Assembly: GCA_037444165.1 (NCBI GenBank) | Contig: JBBIMX010000082.1 | Coordinates: 1-9,463, forward strand | Reading direction: 5' to 3' | Length of the DNA stretch: 9,463 nt | DNA from: CALIBK01 sp037444165 | GTDB taxonomy: Bacteria; Desulfobacterota; BSN033; UBA1163 | Shown: in pieces, positions 1 through 7,191 of the stretch | How positions within the stretch are numbered: position 1 is the first letter of the stretch | Layout of the letters: every line of letters begins with the position of its first letter | Made by a program: the position numbers and the translations under genes | Notes under the pieces: model-generated | The model's database searches: none | Seen by the model: only the letters and a program-made list of their open reading frames with translations | What the model was told of the DNA's origin: nothing

Positions 1-1
1 A

Positions 2-16
2 TCCGCCTCTGGCGGA
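2..16. repeat. Short perfect inverted repeat (6-bp stem)
   Basis: TCCGCC at 2-7 and GGCGGA at 11-16 are perfect inverted repeats around a 3-base loop (TCT). No T-run follows on either strand, so it does not look like an intrinsic terminator. It lies at the window edge in a non-coding stretch with other small palindromes and may belong to a dispersed repeat unit that starts outside the window. Confidence 0.5.
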
Positions 17-65
17 ATGGGTTTCTCCAATACCCCTCTCGGGCTTATTCCCCACCTCTGAGTAA

Positions 66-102
66 GGGATTACTGAGAACAGTAACCCCTCACTGAAAGG
101 GG
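66..102. repeat. Two overlapping hairpins downstream of the DUF255 gene
   Basis: TTACTG (70-75) and CAGTAA (80-85) pair perfectly around the loop AGAA. The stem extends through GGG (66-68) and CCC (86-88) if A69 is bulged. A second hairpin pairs CCCCT (86-90) with AGGGG (98-102). Both use C86-C88, so the extended first hairpin and the second exclude each other. In the transcript of the minus-strand gene they would lie just after its stop codon and could stabilise the 3' end. No U-tract follows, so I do not call an intrinsic terminator. Confidence 0.45.
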
Positions 103-111
103 AAAATAAAT

Positions 112-153
112 TTAGGCTCGAGGGGAGAGGATCGAGGTAAGGGGAGATGGGTT
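112..153. repeat. Dispersed-repeat-like G-rich segment forming the end of the DUF255 ORF
   Basis: The plus strand carries AGGGGAGA twice (121-128 and 140-147, 19 bases apart) in a strongly purine-rich stretch. Read on the minus strand it encodes the peptide PLTSILSPR. That resembles the P-L-T-x-x-L-S-P-R peptides commonly predicted from intergenic C/T-rich repeats in proteobacterial genomes. This, with the missing end of the DUF255 family, suggests that the last 13 or so codons are repeat sequence and not ancestral coding sequence. The resemblance is from memory; copies elsewhere in the genome cannot be seen here. Confidence 0.45.
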
Positions 154-1953
154 TAAGAAAAATAAAAAACTCGTGAGGAGGTGACTAAACCCTGAAGGAG
201 ATTCCAGGAGATAGTCATAAAAAAGTCGAAGCGTCCTTTCTGCTTTCTCTTTCAATGAATCCTCTTTCCTAAGAGATCCGAGCCTCACCAGGTTCATCAC
301 GGCTACCGAATTAGGAGAAGGGATGACTTGATCGTAAGGGTTTTTAGAGCGACCCACCATTGGAAAGATCTCTTCTCTGGTAAAAAAGAACCCTCCCAAT
401 TGATCATCCCAGAATCGCTCCATCATCATCCCATTGAGCTCGTAGGCCGTGGTCAAGTATTCCCTCTCCATCGTCGCTTCATAGAGATCGAGGAGGGCCT
501 GAATAAAAAAGGCATAATCCTCGGAGTAACCCTCCCCTTGAACCCTTCCATGATAAAACAGTCTCATCAAATCTCTTCCCTTTGAGAGTCTTTTCAGAAT
601 AAACTGGACGGCCTTCTGGGCCGACTGAAGATAAGCCCTATCTCCTGTCGCTACAAATCCGTAAACCAAACCAGAAATCATTAAGCCATTCCATGAGGTA
701 ATGATTTTCTCATCTCGATGGGGTCGAATTCTCTTTTCCCTTTCAAGAAAGAGCCTCTTTTGTGCTTCCTTCAAAATCCTTCTCAGTTCTGAGAGAGAAA
801 TTCCAAACTCCCCTGAAATCTTCTCCAGGGTAGAGCTCACACGAAGAATATTCTTTCCTCTTTCAAAATTTCCACGGGAGGTCACTCCATAGTAGGCCGA
901 CAATAACTCCCCCCTCTCTTCACCCAATATCTTCTTTATCTCTTCCTTTGTCCAGAGATAAAACTTTCCTTCTTCCCCCTCACTATCCGCATCCTGAGCC
1001 GAGTAGAACCCACCCTCTTCGTGACTCATCTCCCTGAGGACATAGAGAAGGATCTCCTCCCCGATCCGACGGTATTTCTCCTTCCGGGTGGCCTGATAGG
1101 TCTCAAAAAAGAGTTGAGAGAGGAGGGCGTTATCATAGAGCATCTTCTCGAAATGGGGAACCCTCCATTGTTCATCCACCGAATATCGATGGAACCCCCC
1201 TCCGAGATGATCATGAATTCCTCCCTCTGCCATCTTCTCCAGGGTCGTCTCCACCATTCTCAAAGCCTCTTTCACCCCACTGCTCTTCCAATACCTTAGA
1301 AGAAAGGTGAGGATAAGAGGGTTTGGAAATTTTGGAGCCTTTCCAAAACCTCCATGGAGCGGATCAAACTCCCTTTTAAATAGTTCAAATGCCTTGGAAA
1401 AGACCAAAGGATTCAGCGCCTTTTCAGAGGGAACCACCTTTATCGCTTCGCGAAGAGCCTCTCTCATCTGAGTTTCCATCCGGCCAATCTCATTTCGACG
1501 AGTTCGATAATAATCGGAGACAATCATCAATACCTTTTGAAATCCTGGCAGTCCCATTCGGTCTTCCGGTGGGAAGTAAGTCCCACCATGGAAGGGGATG
1601 AGATCCGGAGTGAGAAATACCGTCATAGGCCACCCTCCACTCCCTGTCATTAGATGGAGTGCCTTCATATAGAGTTCGTCAAGGTCAGGTCTCTCCTCTC
1701 GGTCCACCTTGATATTGATGAACCGTTCATTCATGAGTCTCGCAATGGTCTCATTTTCGAAACATTCCCTCTCCATCACATGGCACCAATGGCAGGAGGA
1801 GTATCCGATACTAAGAAGAATAGGTTTATCCTCCTTTTTGGCTCGTGAAAGGGCCTCCTCTCCCCATGGATACCAGTCCACGGGATTGTGAGCGTGCTCT
1901 AATAAATAGGGACTCGCTTCATGGATCAGCCGATTGAGATATTTCGGTCCCAT
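112..1953 (-). CDS. DUF255 / YyaL-like thioredoxin-fold protein, C-terminally shortened
   Basis: This 613-residue protein belongs to the DUF255 family (B. subtilis YyaL, human SPATA20), whose biochemical role is not established. The N-terminal thioredoxin-like domain (about 1-170) opens with NRLIHEASPYLLEHAHNPVD, carries the CHWC motif (C54, C57), and continues with KVDREERPDLDELYM (82-96) and SGGWPM (105-110). Residues 180-590 form the alpha/alpha-barrel (six-hairpin glycosidase-like) part, with GGFGKAPKFP (201-210), HFEKMLYDNA (267-276), SAQDADSEGEEG (318-329) and SWNGLMISG (420-428). There is no signal peptide, so it is probably cytoplasmic. Relatives are usually around 680 residues or more. 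Here the ORF stops soon after FFLNPS (598-603), and the last residues look repeat-derived. The minus-strand start at 1953 has a GAGGAG ribosome site (complement of 1965-1970), 11 bases away. It stands alone and is divergent from the kinase gene. Family call is secure; function and activity of the shortened form are open. Confidence 0.93.
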   Translation of the reverse strand: MGPKYLNRLIHEASPYLLEHAHNPVDWYPWGEEALSRAKKEDKPILLSIGYSSCHWCHVMERECFENETIARLMNERFINIKVDREERPDLDELYMKALHLMTGSGGWPMTVFLTPDLIPFHGGTYFPPEDRMGLPGFQKVLMIVSDYYRTRRNEIGRMETQMREALREAIKVVPSEKALNPLVFSKAFELFKREFDPLHGGFGKAPKFPNPLILTFLLRYWKSSGVKEALRMVETTLEKMAEGGIHDHLGGGFHRYSVDEQWRVPHFEKMLYDNALLSQLFFETYQATRKEKYRRIGEEILLYVLREMSHEEGGFYSAQDADSEGEEGKFYLWTKEEIKKILGEERGELLSAYYGVTSRGNFERGKNILRVSSTLEKISGEFGISLSELRRILKEAQKRLFLEREKRIRPHRDEKIITSWNGLMISGLVYGFVATGDRAYLQSAQKAVQFILKRLSKGRDLMRLFYHGRVQGEGYSEDYAFFIQALLDLYEATMEREYLTTAYELNGMMMERFWDDQLGGFFFTREEIFPMVGRSKNPYDQVIPSPNSVAVMNLVRLGSLRKEDSLKEKAERTLRLFYDYLLESPSGFSHLLTSFLFFLNPSPLTSILSPRA

Positions 1954-1978
1954 CTTTTTCTAATCTCCTCTTTCAAAT

Positions 1979-2007
1979 TTTTCAGAAATCCTATAATATA
2001 GTATAAA
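1979..2007 (+). promoter_or_regulatory. Candidate sigma-70 promoter(s) for the kinase-led operon
   Basis: The 74-base divergent gap is very A+T-rich. On the plus strand TTTTCA (1979-1984) and TATAAA (2002-2007) are separated by 17 bases, 4/6 and 5/6 matches to the -35 and -10 consensus. A perfect TATAAT also occurs at 1992-1997, but has only a poor -35 (CTTTCA at 1970-1975, 16-base spacer). Transcription would start 10-20 bases before the kinase ATG at 2028, giving a very short leader. On the minus strand TATACT (2005 down to 2000) could serve the DUF255 gene, but its -35 is weak. These are consensus matches only. Confidence 0.45.
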
Positions 2008-2027
2008 ATAGGGTTAGAGAGATAGCC

Positions 2028-4565
2028 ATGTTGGATCAGGAGATCGAAAGGCTTCGTCTGAGAATCTCAGAACTTGAGCGATGCGAGGAAGAACGAAAAG
2101 AACGGGAGAAACTCTTTTTCGAGCTCTTCAATGCTACGGAAGAGGTGGTCCTGCTCATCGATCTTGAAGGAAAGATCCTTTTGGCGAATGAGAATGCAGC
2201 CCATCTCTACGGTCTTCCCCTAACCCATCTCCTCCACACCTCCATCTATAGCCTGATTCCGAGCCATCGAGTCAAAAGGGCCCGGGAAAAGGTTAGAAGG
2301 GTGGTAGAGACCCTCAAACCTTTTCGATTCGAAGGAAGACTCGATGAAAGGGTGTTTGAGAATAGTCTCTATCCGGTCCTGGATGAAGCACAGGAAGTAA
2401 AAGGAATCGCTATCTACGTTCGGGATATTACCGAAAAGAAAAGACTGGCTACCATCCTGGAGGAAACGGAGAAAAAATACAGACACATCTTTGAACATGC
2501 CATGGAGGGAATCTTTCAGGTTGACCCTGACGGTCGTCTTCTGAGTGCCAATCCTGCACTGGCACAAATCCATGGATACGAGTCTCCAGAGGCTCTGATC
2601 GCCTCGGTAAAAGACGTCTCTATGCTTTATCTCGACCCCGATGACCATCAGCGACTGGTTCGCCTCCTTCTGGAGCAGGGTGCGGTTCAGAATTACGAAG
2701 TGAGAATGCGTCGAAAGGACGGGGCTCCTCAGTGGATCTCGATCAATGTCCGGCTGGTCAGGGATGATCAAGGAAAGCCTGCTTATTATGAAGGGACGAT
2801 GATTGATATCACCCACCGTAAAATGGCAGAAGAAGCCCTCTCCGAAAGCGAAGAACGATACCGGATTGCCATTGAACATTCCAATGATGCGGTGGCCATC
2901 ATTCAGGGAGATCGGATTCAATACGTGAACCGGAGGTTCACAGAGATCTTCGGCTTCGCGCATCCTGAGGAACTGGTCGGCCAATCGGTTCTCGTGATTG
3001 TTCATCCCGAGGATCAAGAGAAGGTCCGTTCTATCAATCAACGAAGACAGAGAGGAGAATCGGTTCCCTCTCGATATGAATTTAAAGGGATCACTCGAAA
3101 CGGAAGGGTCATCTATATTGAGGTCTCTGCTACCAGTATTCAGTACCGAGGAGCCCAGGTCTATCTGGTTTACCTGAGAGACATCACCGAGAGGAAGATG
3201 GCCGAAGAGCTGATGAGGATGGAACGGGACCGATTTCGAACCCTTGCGGAGAGTGCCCCCTTCGGGATCATCTTGATCAACCGAGAAGGAAAATTTGAAT
3301 ACATCAATCCAAAATTTAAGGAACTCTTCGGCTACGACCTCCAAGAGGTTCCAACGAACCGGGAATGGTTCAGAAAGGCCTTCCCCGACCCAAAGGTTCG
3401 AAGAGAGGTCATTTCTGCCTGGGTCTCTTACCTCGAAAGCACCAAGCCAGGGGAAAAGGTTCCCAAAACCCTTTCCACCACCTGTAAGGACGGATCGGAG
3501 AAGATGGTCCATTTCATCCCAGTTCGACTCGCCACAGGGGAATATATTGTCACTCTTGAGGATGTGACCGAAAGGATCAAGGCCCACGAAGCATTGATCC
3601 GCTCTCATCAGGAACTGGAGAGGCTGAATCGGGCCAAAAGTAAAGCCGTCAACCTAATCTCCCATGAACTGAGAACCCCCCTCTCGGTCATTCAGGGGAA
3701 TATTCGTCTCTTGAAAAAGAAATTGAGAGACTCCATGGACGGCACCCTTCAAAAAACGATGGATACCCTTGAGAGAAACCTTGAGAGGCTCTCCAATATA
3801 TCGAGGGAGACCGATGAGATCTTCCGGGTTTCTCAAGAACTGGAGGCCGGGGTATTGCTGGACAATCTGGATCGGCTCTGGCAGCGGATTTCGAATCTCT
3901 CCGAAATGCCCCCCCACGTCCGATCCCATTTTAACGCGTTGAAAGAATGGCTAAATCAATATCTCTCGGGCAGGATTGAAGAATTTCAATCCATCAACCT
4001 CTTTCCCTTTGTTCTGGACATTCTCGAGAGGGTGAAATCCCTTTCCAGGCATCGAAAAATCTATTTTCAAGCCATAGGGAAAAACGACCTCTTTGTGTTC
4101 ATCGACCCGCTCATCTTACAAAATGTGGTCGAAGGGCTTCTCAAAAATGCGGTCGAGAATACCCCGGATGGAGGAACGGTTCGGGTCAAGGTCGAACGAA
4201 GGCAGGAAAAGATCCTCCTCCATGTTTCGGATGACGGGATTGGAATTACCGAAGAGAATCAACCCTATATTTTTGATGGGCTCTTTCCCACCAAAGAGAC
4301 GGAGCTCTATGCCTCGAAAAAACCCTACGATTTTGGGGCAGGAGGGAAAGGGTTGGATCTCTTTCGGATGAAGATCTATGCCGAGCGGTTTGGGTTCGAT
4401 CTTTCAGTGATGAGTAGGCGGTGTATCCACCTTCCCACGGACCAGGACCAATGCCCTGGGGATATCTCCCAATGTCCTCATGTGAAGGATGCGAAGGAAT
4501 GTGCGGAGGCAGGGGGAACGACCTTTACGGTTGCCTTCCCCGCCAAGACTTCTCCAAAACACTAA
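2028..4565 (+). CDS. Soluble multi-PAS sensor histidine kinase with C-terminal cysteine cluster
   Basis: This 845-residue protein has no membrane segment and no signal peptide, so it should sense a cytoplasmic signal. A short coiled coil (1-30) precedes four PAS domains at about 30-135, 148-264, 272-388 and 402-516. Each ends in a DIT/DVT-E/H-R/K type linker (131-139, 258-266, 383-391, 510-518). The HisKA segment has the H-box SHELRTPLSV with phosphoacceptor H546. The ATPase domain has an N-box with N707, a G1 box DDGIG (735-739) and a G2 box GAGGKGL (770-776). Two features are odd. H546 and N707 are 161 residues apart, longer than the roughly 100-110 expected. After the G2 box, four cysteines (C799, C809, C816, C825) sit before the final GGTTFTV strand. 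No response regulator lies in the window. The ATG at 2028 has only a weak AGAGA ribosome site. The gene heads a run of closely spaced cell-wall genes, with the next start 13 bases after its stop. Confidence 0.95.
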   Translation: MLDQEIERLRLRISELERCEEERKEREKLFFELFNATEEVVLLIDLEGKILLANENAAHLYGLPLTHLLHTSIYSLIPSHRVKRAREKVRRVVETLKPFRFEGRLDERVFENSLYPVLDEAQEVKGIAIYVRDITEKKRLATILEETEKKYRHIFEHAMEGIFQVDPDGRLLSANPALAQIHGYESPEALIASVKDVSMLYLDPDDHQRLVRLLLEQGAVQNYEVRMRRKDGAPQWISINVRLVRDDQGKPAYYEGTMIDITHRKMAEEALSESEERYRIAIEHSNDAVAIIQGDRIQYVNRRFTEIFGFAHPEELVGQSVLVIVHPEDQEKVRSINQRRQRGESVPSRYEFKGITRNGRVIYIEVSATSIQYRGAQVYLVYLRDITERKMAEELMRMERDRFRTLAESAPFGIILINREGKFEYINPKFKELFGYDLQEVPTNREWFRKAFPDPKVRREVISAWVSYLESTKPGEKVPKTLSTTCKDGSEKMVHFIPVRLATGEYIVTLEDVTERIKAHEALIRSHQELERLNRAKSKAVNLISHELRTPLSVIQGNIRLLKKKLRDSMDGTLQKTMDTLERNLERLSNISRETDEIFRVSQELEAGVLLDNLDRLWQRISNLSEMPPHVRSHFNALKEWLNQYLSGRIEEFQSINLFPFVLDILERVKSLSRHRKIYFQAIGKNDLFVFIDPLILQNVVEGLLKNAVENTPDGGTVRVKVERRQEKILLHVSDDGIGITEENQPYIFDGLFPTKETELYASKKPYDFGAGGKGLDLFRMKIYAERFGFDLSVMSRRCIHLPTDQDQCPGDISQCPHVKDAKECAEAGGTTFTVAFPAKTSPKH

Positions 4566-4578
4566 ATCCTTTCCTGCA

Positions 4579-5886
4579 ATGAAGGAGGAGCCAAACATCA
4601 CGGTAGGAATTATGGAGGTCCCGAATGAGGTAAAAGGGGTCCTGGAGGGAGAGTTCTATACCGAATCCCTCGGTCCTATTACAGGGCCCTTCACTGCCAA
4701 GATCGAAGGAGGAAGATTTCGTTTCTCTGATCATTCCCGCCGAACACGGGATCTTTCTTCACCCATCCGCCTCCGTCCCATTTCAAAGGCCACCTTTACT
4801 CTCTTTTCCGTTCCTATCGGAAAAGGTTTCCATTGGGAGAGAAGCGTCTCCTCTCAATTTCAGGGAAGTTTGATTCTCATGGGCAGTCAAGGGAATACGA
4901 TCATCGTCATCAATGAGGTTCCTATTGAAGACTATCTGAGCAGTGTGGTTGCCTCAGAGATGAATCCCTCTCTCCCTATGGAATTTCTGAAGGCCCAGAG
5001 CATTGTGGCTCGAAGCTGGATCCTCTCCTTTCTCGAACGAAAGGACAAAACCCAAAGCATTTCAAAAAAAAGTGAAAGAGCGATGGGACAGGAAGTGATT
5101 CGCTGGTATTCTCAGGAAGGTCATGACCTTTATGACGTCTGTGCGGAGGATCACTGTCAGCGATATCATGGGCTTCCCCGAACAGAGTCCCGGAGGATGA
5201 GGGAGGCGGTCGAAGAGACTCGAGGAGAGGTTCTTTTCTATCAGGGGCAGATTTGTGATGCCCGATATTCAAAGTCCTGTGGAGGGATCACCGAGAATTT
5301 TGAGACGGCCTGGGAGGATCAACCGATTCCTTACCTTCAAAGTATTTCAGATGCCCCTTTCTCCTTTCCTACCCTCCGAACTGAGGAAGAAGCCAGGCGA
5401 TGGATCCTTTCGGAACCAGAAGCCTATTGTCATCTCAAAGACCCTATGATGCTTGAAAGAATATTGCCCGAATTGGATCATCAAACCAAAGATTTCTTCC
5501 GTTGGAAGGTGGCCTATCTTCAGGGAGAGCTGGAAGAGATTCTTCGAGAAAAATCGGGGTATGATTTCGGAGAGCTTAAAGAGATCATCCCCCTTGAGCG
5601 CGGACCTTCGGGCAGGATTAAAAGATTGAAGATCGTTGGCTCTAAATTCGATCAGGTAGTCGGGAAAGAGCTCGAAATCAGGCGCTGGCTTTCAAGGAGT
5701 CATCTCTTAAGCAGTGCATTTACAATTCAGCGAGAAGGACCGCGATGGATCTTTCATGGGGCAGGCTGGGGTCATGGAGTAGGACTCTGTCAGATTGGTG
5801 GAGCCATGATGTCTCTAAGAGGATGTTCTGCAGAGATGATTCTCAAGCACTATTTTCAGGGTGTTGAGATAAAGAAGATCTATTGA
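4579..5886 (+). CDS. SpoIID/LytB-domain protein (putative peptidoglycan lytic transglycosylase)
   Basis: This 435-residue protein belongs to the SpoIID/LytB family; SpoIID itself cleaves glycan strands lacking stem peptides. It opens with the typical N-terminal strand (PNITVGIMEV). The core is INEVPIEDYLSSVVASEMNP (111-130), in which E127 matches the catalytic glutamate position, followed by LKAQSIVARSW (137-147). The end is HGAGWGHGVGLCQIGGAMM (393-411). H182, C188, H192 and C193 resemble the His/Cys zinc site described, as I recall, for clostridial SpoIID; C226 and C234 frame DARYSKSCGG. The reading frame is open upstream to an ATG at 4489 inside the kinase gene, but homology starts at the 4579 ATG, so I chose that. 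It has no good Shine-Dalgarno, suggesting translational coupling to the kinase, whose stop lies 13 bases before. Neither start gives a hydrophobic signal peptide, which is unexpected for a wall enzyme. Catalysis is inferred. Confidence 0.85.
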   Translation: MKEEPNITVGIMEVPNEVKGVLEGEFYTESLGPITGPFTAKIEGGRFRFSDHSRRTRDLSSPIRLRPISKATFTLFSVPIGKGFHWERSVSSQFQGSLILMGSQGNTIIVINEVPIEDYLSSVVASEMNPSLPMEFLKAQSIVARSWILSFLERKDKTQSISKKSERAMGQEVIRWYSQEGHDLYDVCAEDHCQRYHGLPRTESRRMREAVEETRGEVLFYQGQICDARYSKSCGGITENFETAWEDQPIPYLQSISDAPFSFPTLRTEEEARRWILSEPEAYCHLKDPMMLERILPELDHQTKDFFRWKVAYLQGELEEILREKSGYDFGELKEIIPLERGPSGRIKRLKIVGSKFDQVVGKELEIRRWLSRSHLLSSAFTIQREGPRWIFHGAGWGHGVGLCQIGGAMMSLRGCSAEMILKHYFQGVEIKKIY

Positions 5887-5904
5887 GGAAATCCACTTAA
5901 GGGA

Positions 5905-7191
5905 ATGGGTCGAACGAACCAAAAACCTGCCACGAGAAACCCCTGGGTCTGGGTTCCTTCCCTTTATTTGGCAGAGGGCATCCCCTATACAATGGCCATG
6001 ATGGTCTCTGTGGTTCTCTATAAACGCCTTGGCCTCTCCAATACCGAGATTGCCCTTTATACGAGTTGGCTTTACCTTCCATGGGTCATCAAGCCTCTCT
6101 GGAGCCCAATCGTGGACCTCCTAAGGAGGAAACGATTCTGGATTCTCTTTATGGAACTCCTCATCAGCCTCTCTTTTGCTTCAATTGCATTAACCCTCCC
6201 TACCTCCAAATTCCTTCAATATACGTTAGCGTTTTTCTGGCTGATGGCTTTCAGTTCTGCCACCCACGATATTGCCGCAGATGGGTTTTATCTTCTGGGG
6301 CTCTCTCCGGATCTCCAAGCGGCCTTTGTAGGAGTTCGAACGATCTTCTATCGAATCGCCACGCTGGTGACAAAGGGAGGAGTGATTCTTTTTGCTGGTT
6401 TTCTCGAAAACAAGGGATATCCTGTCTCAAAGGCGTGGTCGACCCCTCTTTTTATCGGAGCCATTCTTTTTGCGGCCCTCCTTCTCTATCACTTCTTTAT
6501 TCTTCCTTATCCCCCAAGGGATCGATCTTCGAAACGAAATCCCGACCAATCTTTTCTTCTTGAATCCCTCCAAACCTTCTCTCTCTTCTTTAAGAAAAAG
6601 AATATTGCCTCCATCCTTGCCTTCTTTTTCTTCTTTCGTTTTGCTGAAACTCAAATCGTTAAAATCTTGCCCCCTTTCCTTCTTGACGCCTCATCAAAAG
6701 GTGGGCTGGGTCTCAGTACTGCCCAAGTAGGAATCACCTATGGAACCGTGGGGGTAATCTCTTTAATGGTTGGAGGACTCCTGGGAGGATATGCCATCTA
6801 CCGAAAGGGACTTAAATTCTGGATATGGATGATGGCCTGTGCGATGCACCTACCGGATCTGGTCTATGTCTATCTCTCACAAACGCTACCAACAAATTTC
6901 TACTTGATCAACTTCTGTGTCGCTCTGGAGCAATTTGGTTATGGATTCGGGTTTACTGCTTATACCATGTTCATGATAATGGTGTCTGAAGGTCCCTACC
7001 GTACCGTTCATTATGCCATCTCCACGGGGATCATGGCTTTGGGGATGATGCTTCCAGCCATGGCCAGCGGCTGGCTTCAGGAACAGTTAGGTTACCAACA
7101 TTATTTCCTCTGGGTGATCTTCGCCACGATCCCTGGGTTTGTCGTGACCGGGCTTGTCAAAATTGATCCTGAATTCGGGAAGAAGAGATGA
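5905..7191 (+). CDS. AmpG-like MFS permease (PAT family), probable muropeptide importer
   Basis: This 428-residue, strongly hydrophobic protein should have about 12 membrane helices in the inner membrane. The central cytoplasmic loop is charged (about 202-235). It shows the pattern of the AmpG-like branch of the major facilitator superfamily: YLAEGIPY (21-28), SWLYLPWVIKPLWSPIVD (54-71), the motif ATHDIAADGF (119-128) corresponding to the S/T-Q-D-I-x-x-D region of AmpG, and a glycine/aromatic helix FGYGFGFTAYTMFM (344-357). E. coli AmpG brings GlcNAc-anhydro-MurNAc (peptides) into the cytoplasm. The neighbouring wall enzyme and MurNAc-type kinase and nucleotidyltransferase support the same role, but the substrate is not proven by sequence; other PAT members move different solutes. 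It starts 18 bases after the SpoIID gene. The ATG at 5905 has AAGGGA immediately before it (poor spacing) and GAGGA further off (5884-5888). Its TGA overlaps the next ATG. Confidence 0.8.
   Translation: MGRTNQKPATRNPWVWVPSLYLAEGIPYTMAMMVSVVLYKRLGLSNTEIALYTSWLYLPWVIKPLWSPIVDLLRRKRFWILFMELLISLSFASIALTLPTSKFLQYTLAFFWLMAFSSATHDIAADGFYLLGLSPDLQAAFVGVRTIFYRIATLVTKGGVILFAGFLENKGYPVSKAWSTPLFIGAILFAALLLYHFFILPYPPRDRSSKRNPDQSFLLESLQTFSLFFKKKNIASILAFFFFFRFAETQIVKILPPFLLDASSKGGLGLSTAQVGITYGTVGVISLMVGGLLGGYAIYRKGLKFWIWMMACAMHLPDLVYVYLSQTLPTNFYLINFCVALEQFGYGFGFTAYTMFMIMVSEGPYRTVHYAISTGIMALGMMLPAMASGWLQEQLGYQHYFLWVIFATIPGFVVTGLVKIDPEFGKKR

Noticed and set aside
1..96. Possible end of a plus-strand gene entering from the left
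   Set aside because: All three plus frames stay open for 60 bases or more, but none gives a recognisable peptide, and the stretch is palindromic and repeat-like, so I do not call a partial gene.
66..102. Intrinsic terminator for the DUF255 gene
   Set aside because: Hairpins are present but no T-run follows the stem on the minus strand; the T-rich run at about 155-172 (minus sense) lies inside the coding frame without a stem before it.
2220..3608. 462-codon open frame antisense to the kinase gene
   Set aside because: It lies wholly within the PAS-encoding part of a clear kinase gene, its translation shows no recognisable domain, and long antisense frames are common opposite genes of this codon composition.
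4489..4578. Longer start for the SpoIID protein inside the kinase gene
   Set aside because: The 30 extra residues are Arg/Pro-rich, overlap the kinase C-terminus out of frame, add no signal peptide, and the family similarity begins at the 4579 ATG.
6066..6563. 165-codon frame inside the permease gene on the same strand
   Set aside because: It is an out-of-frame reading of membrane-helix codons; the composition (Ser, Phe, Pro, Cys-rich) is that of a frame shadow and it has no ribosome site or family resemblance.
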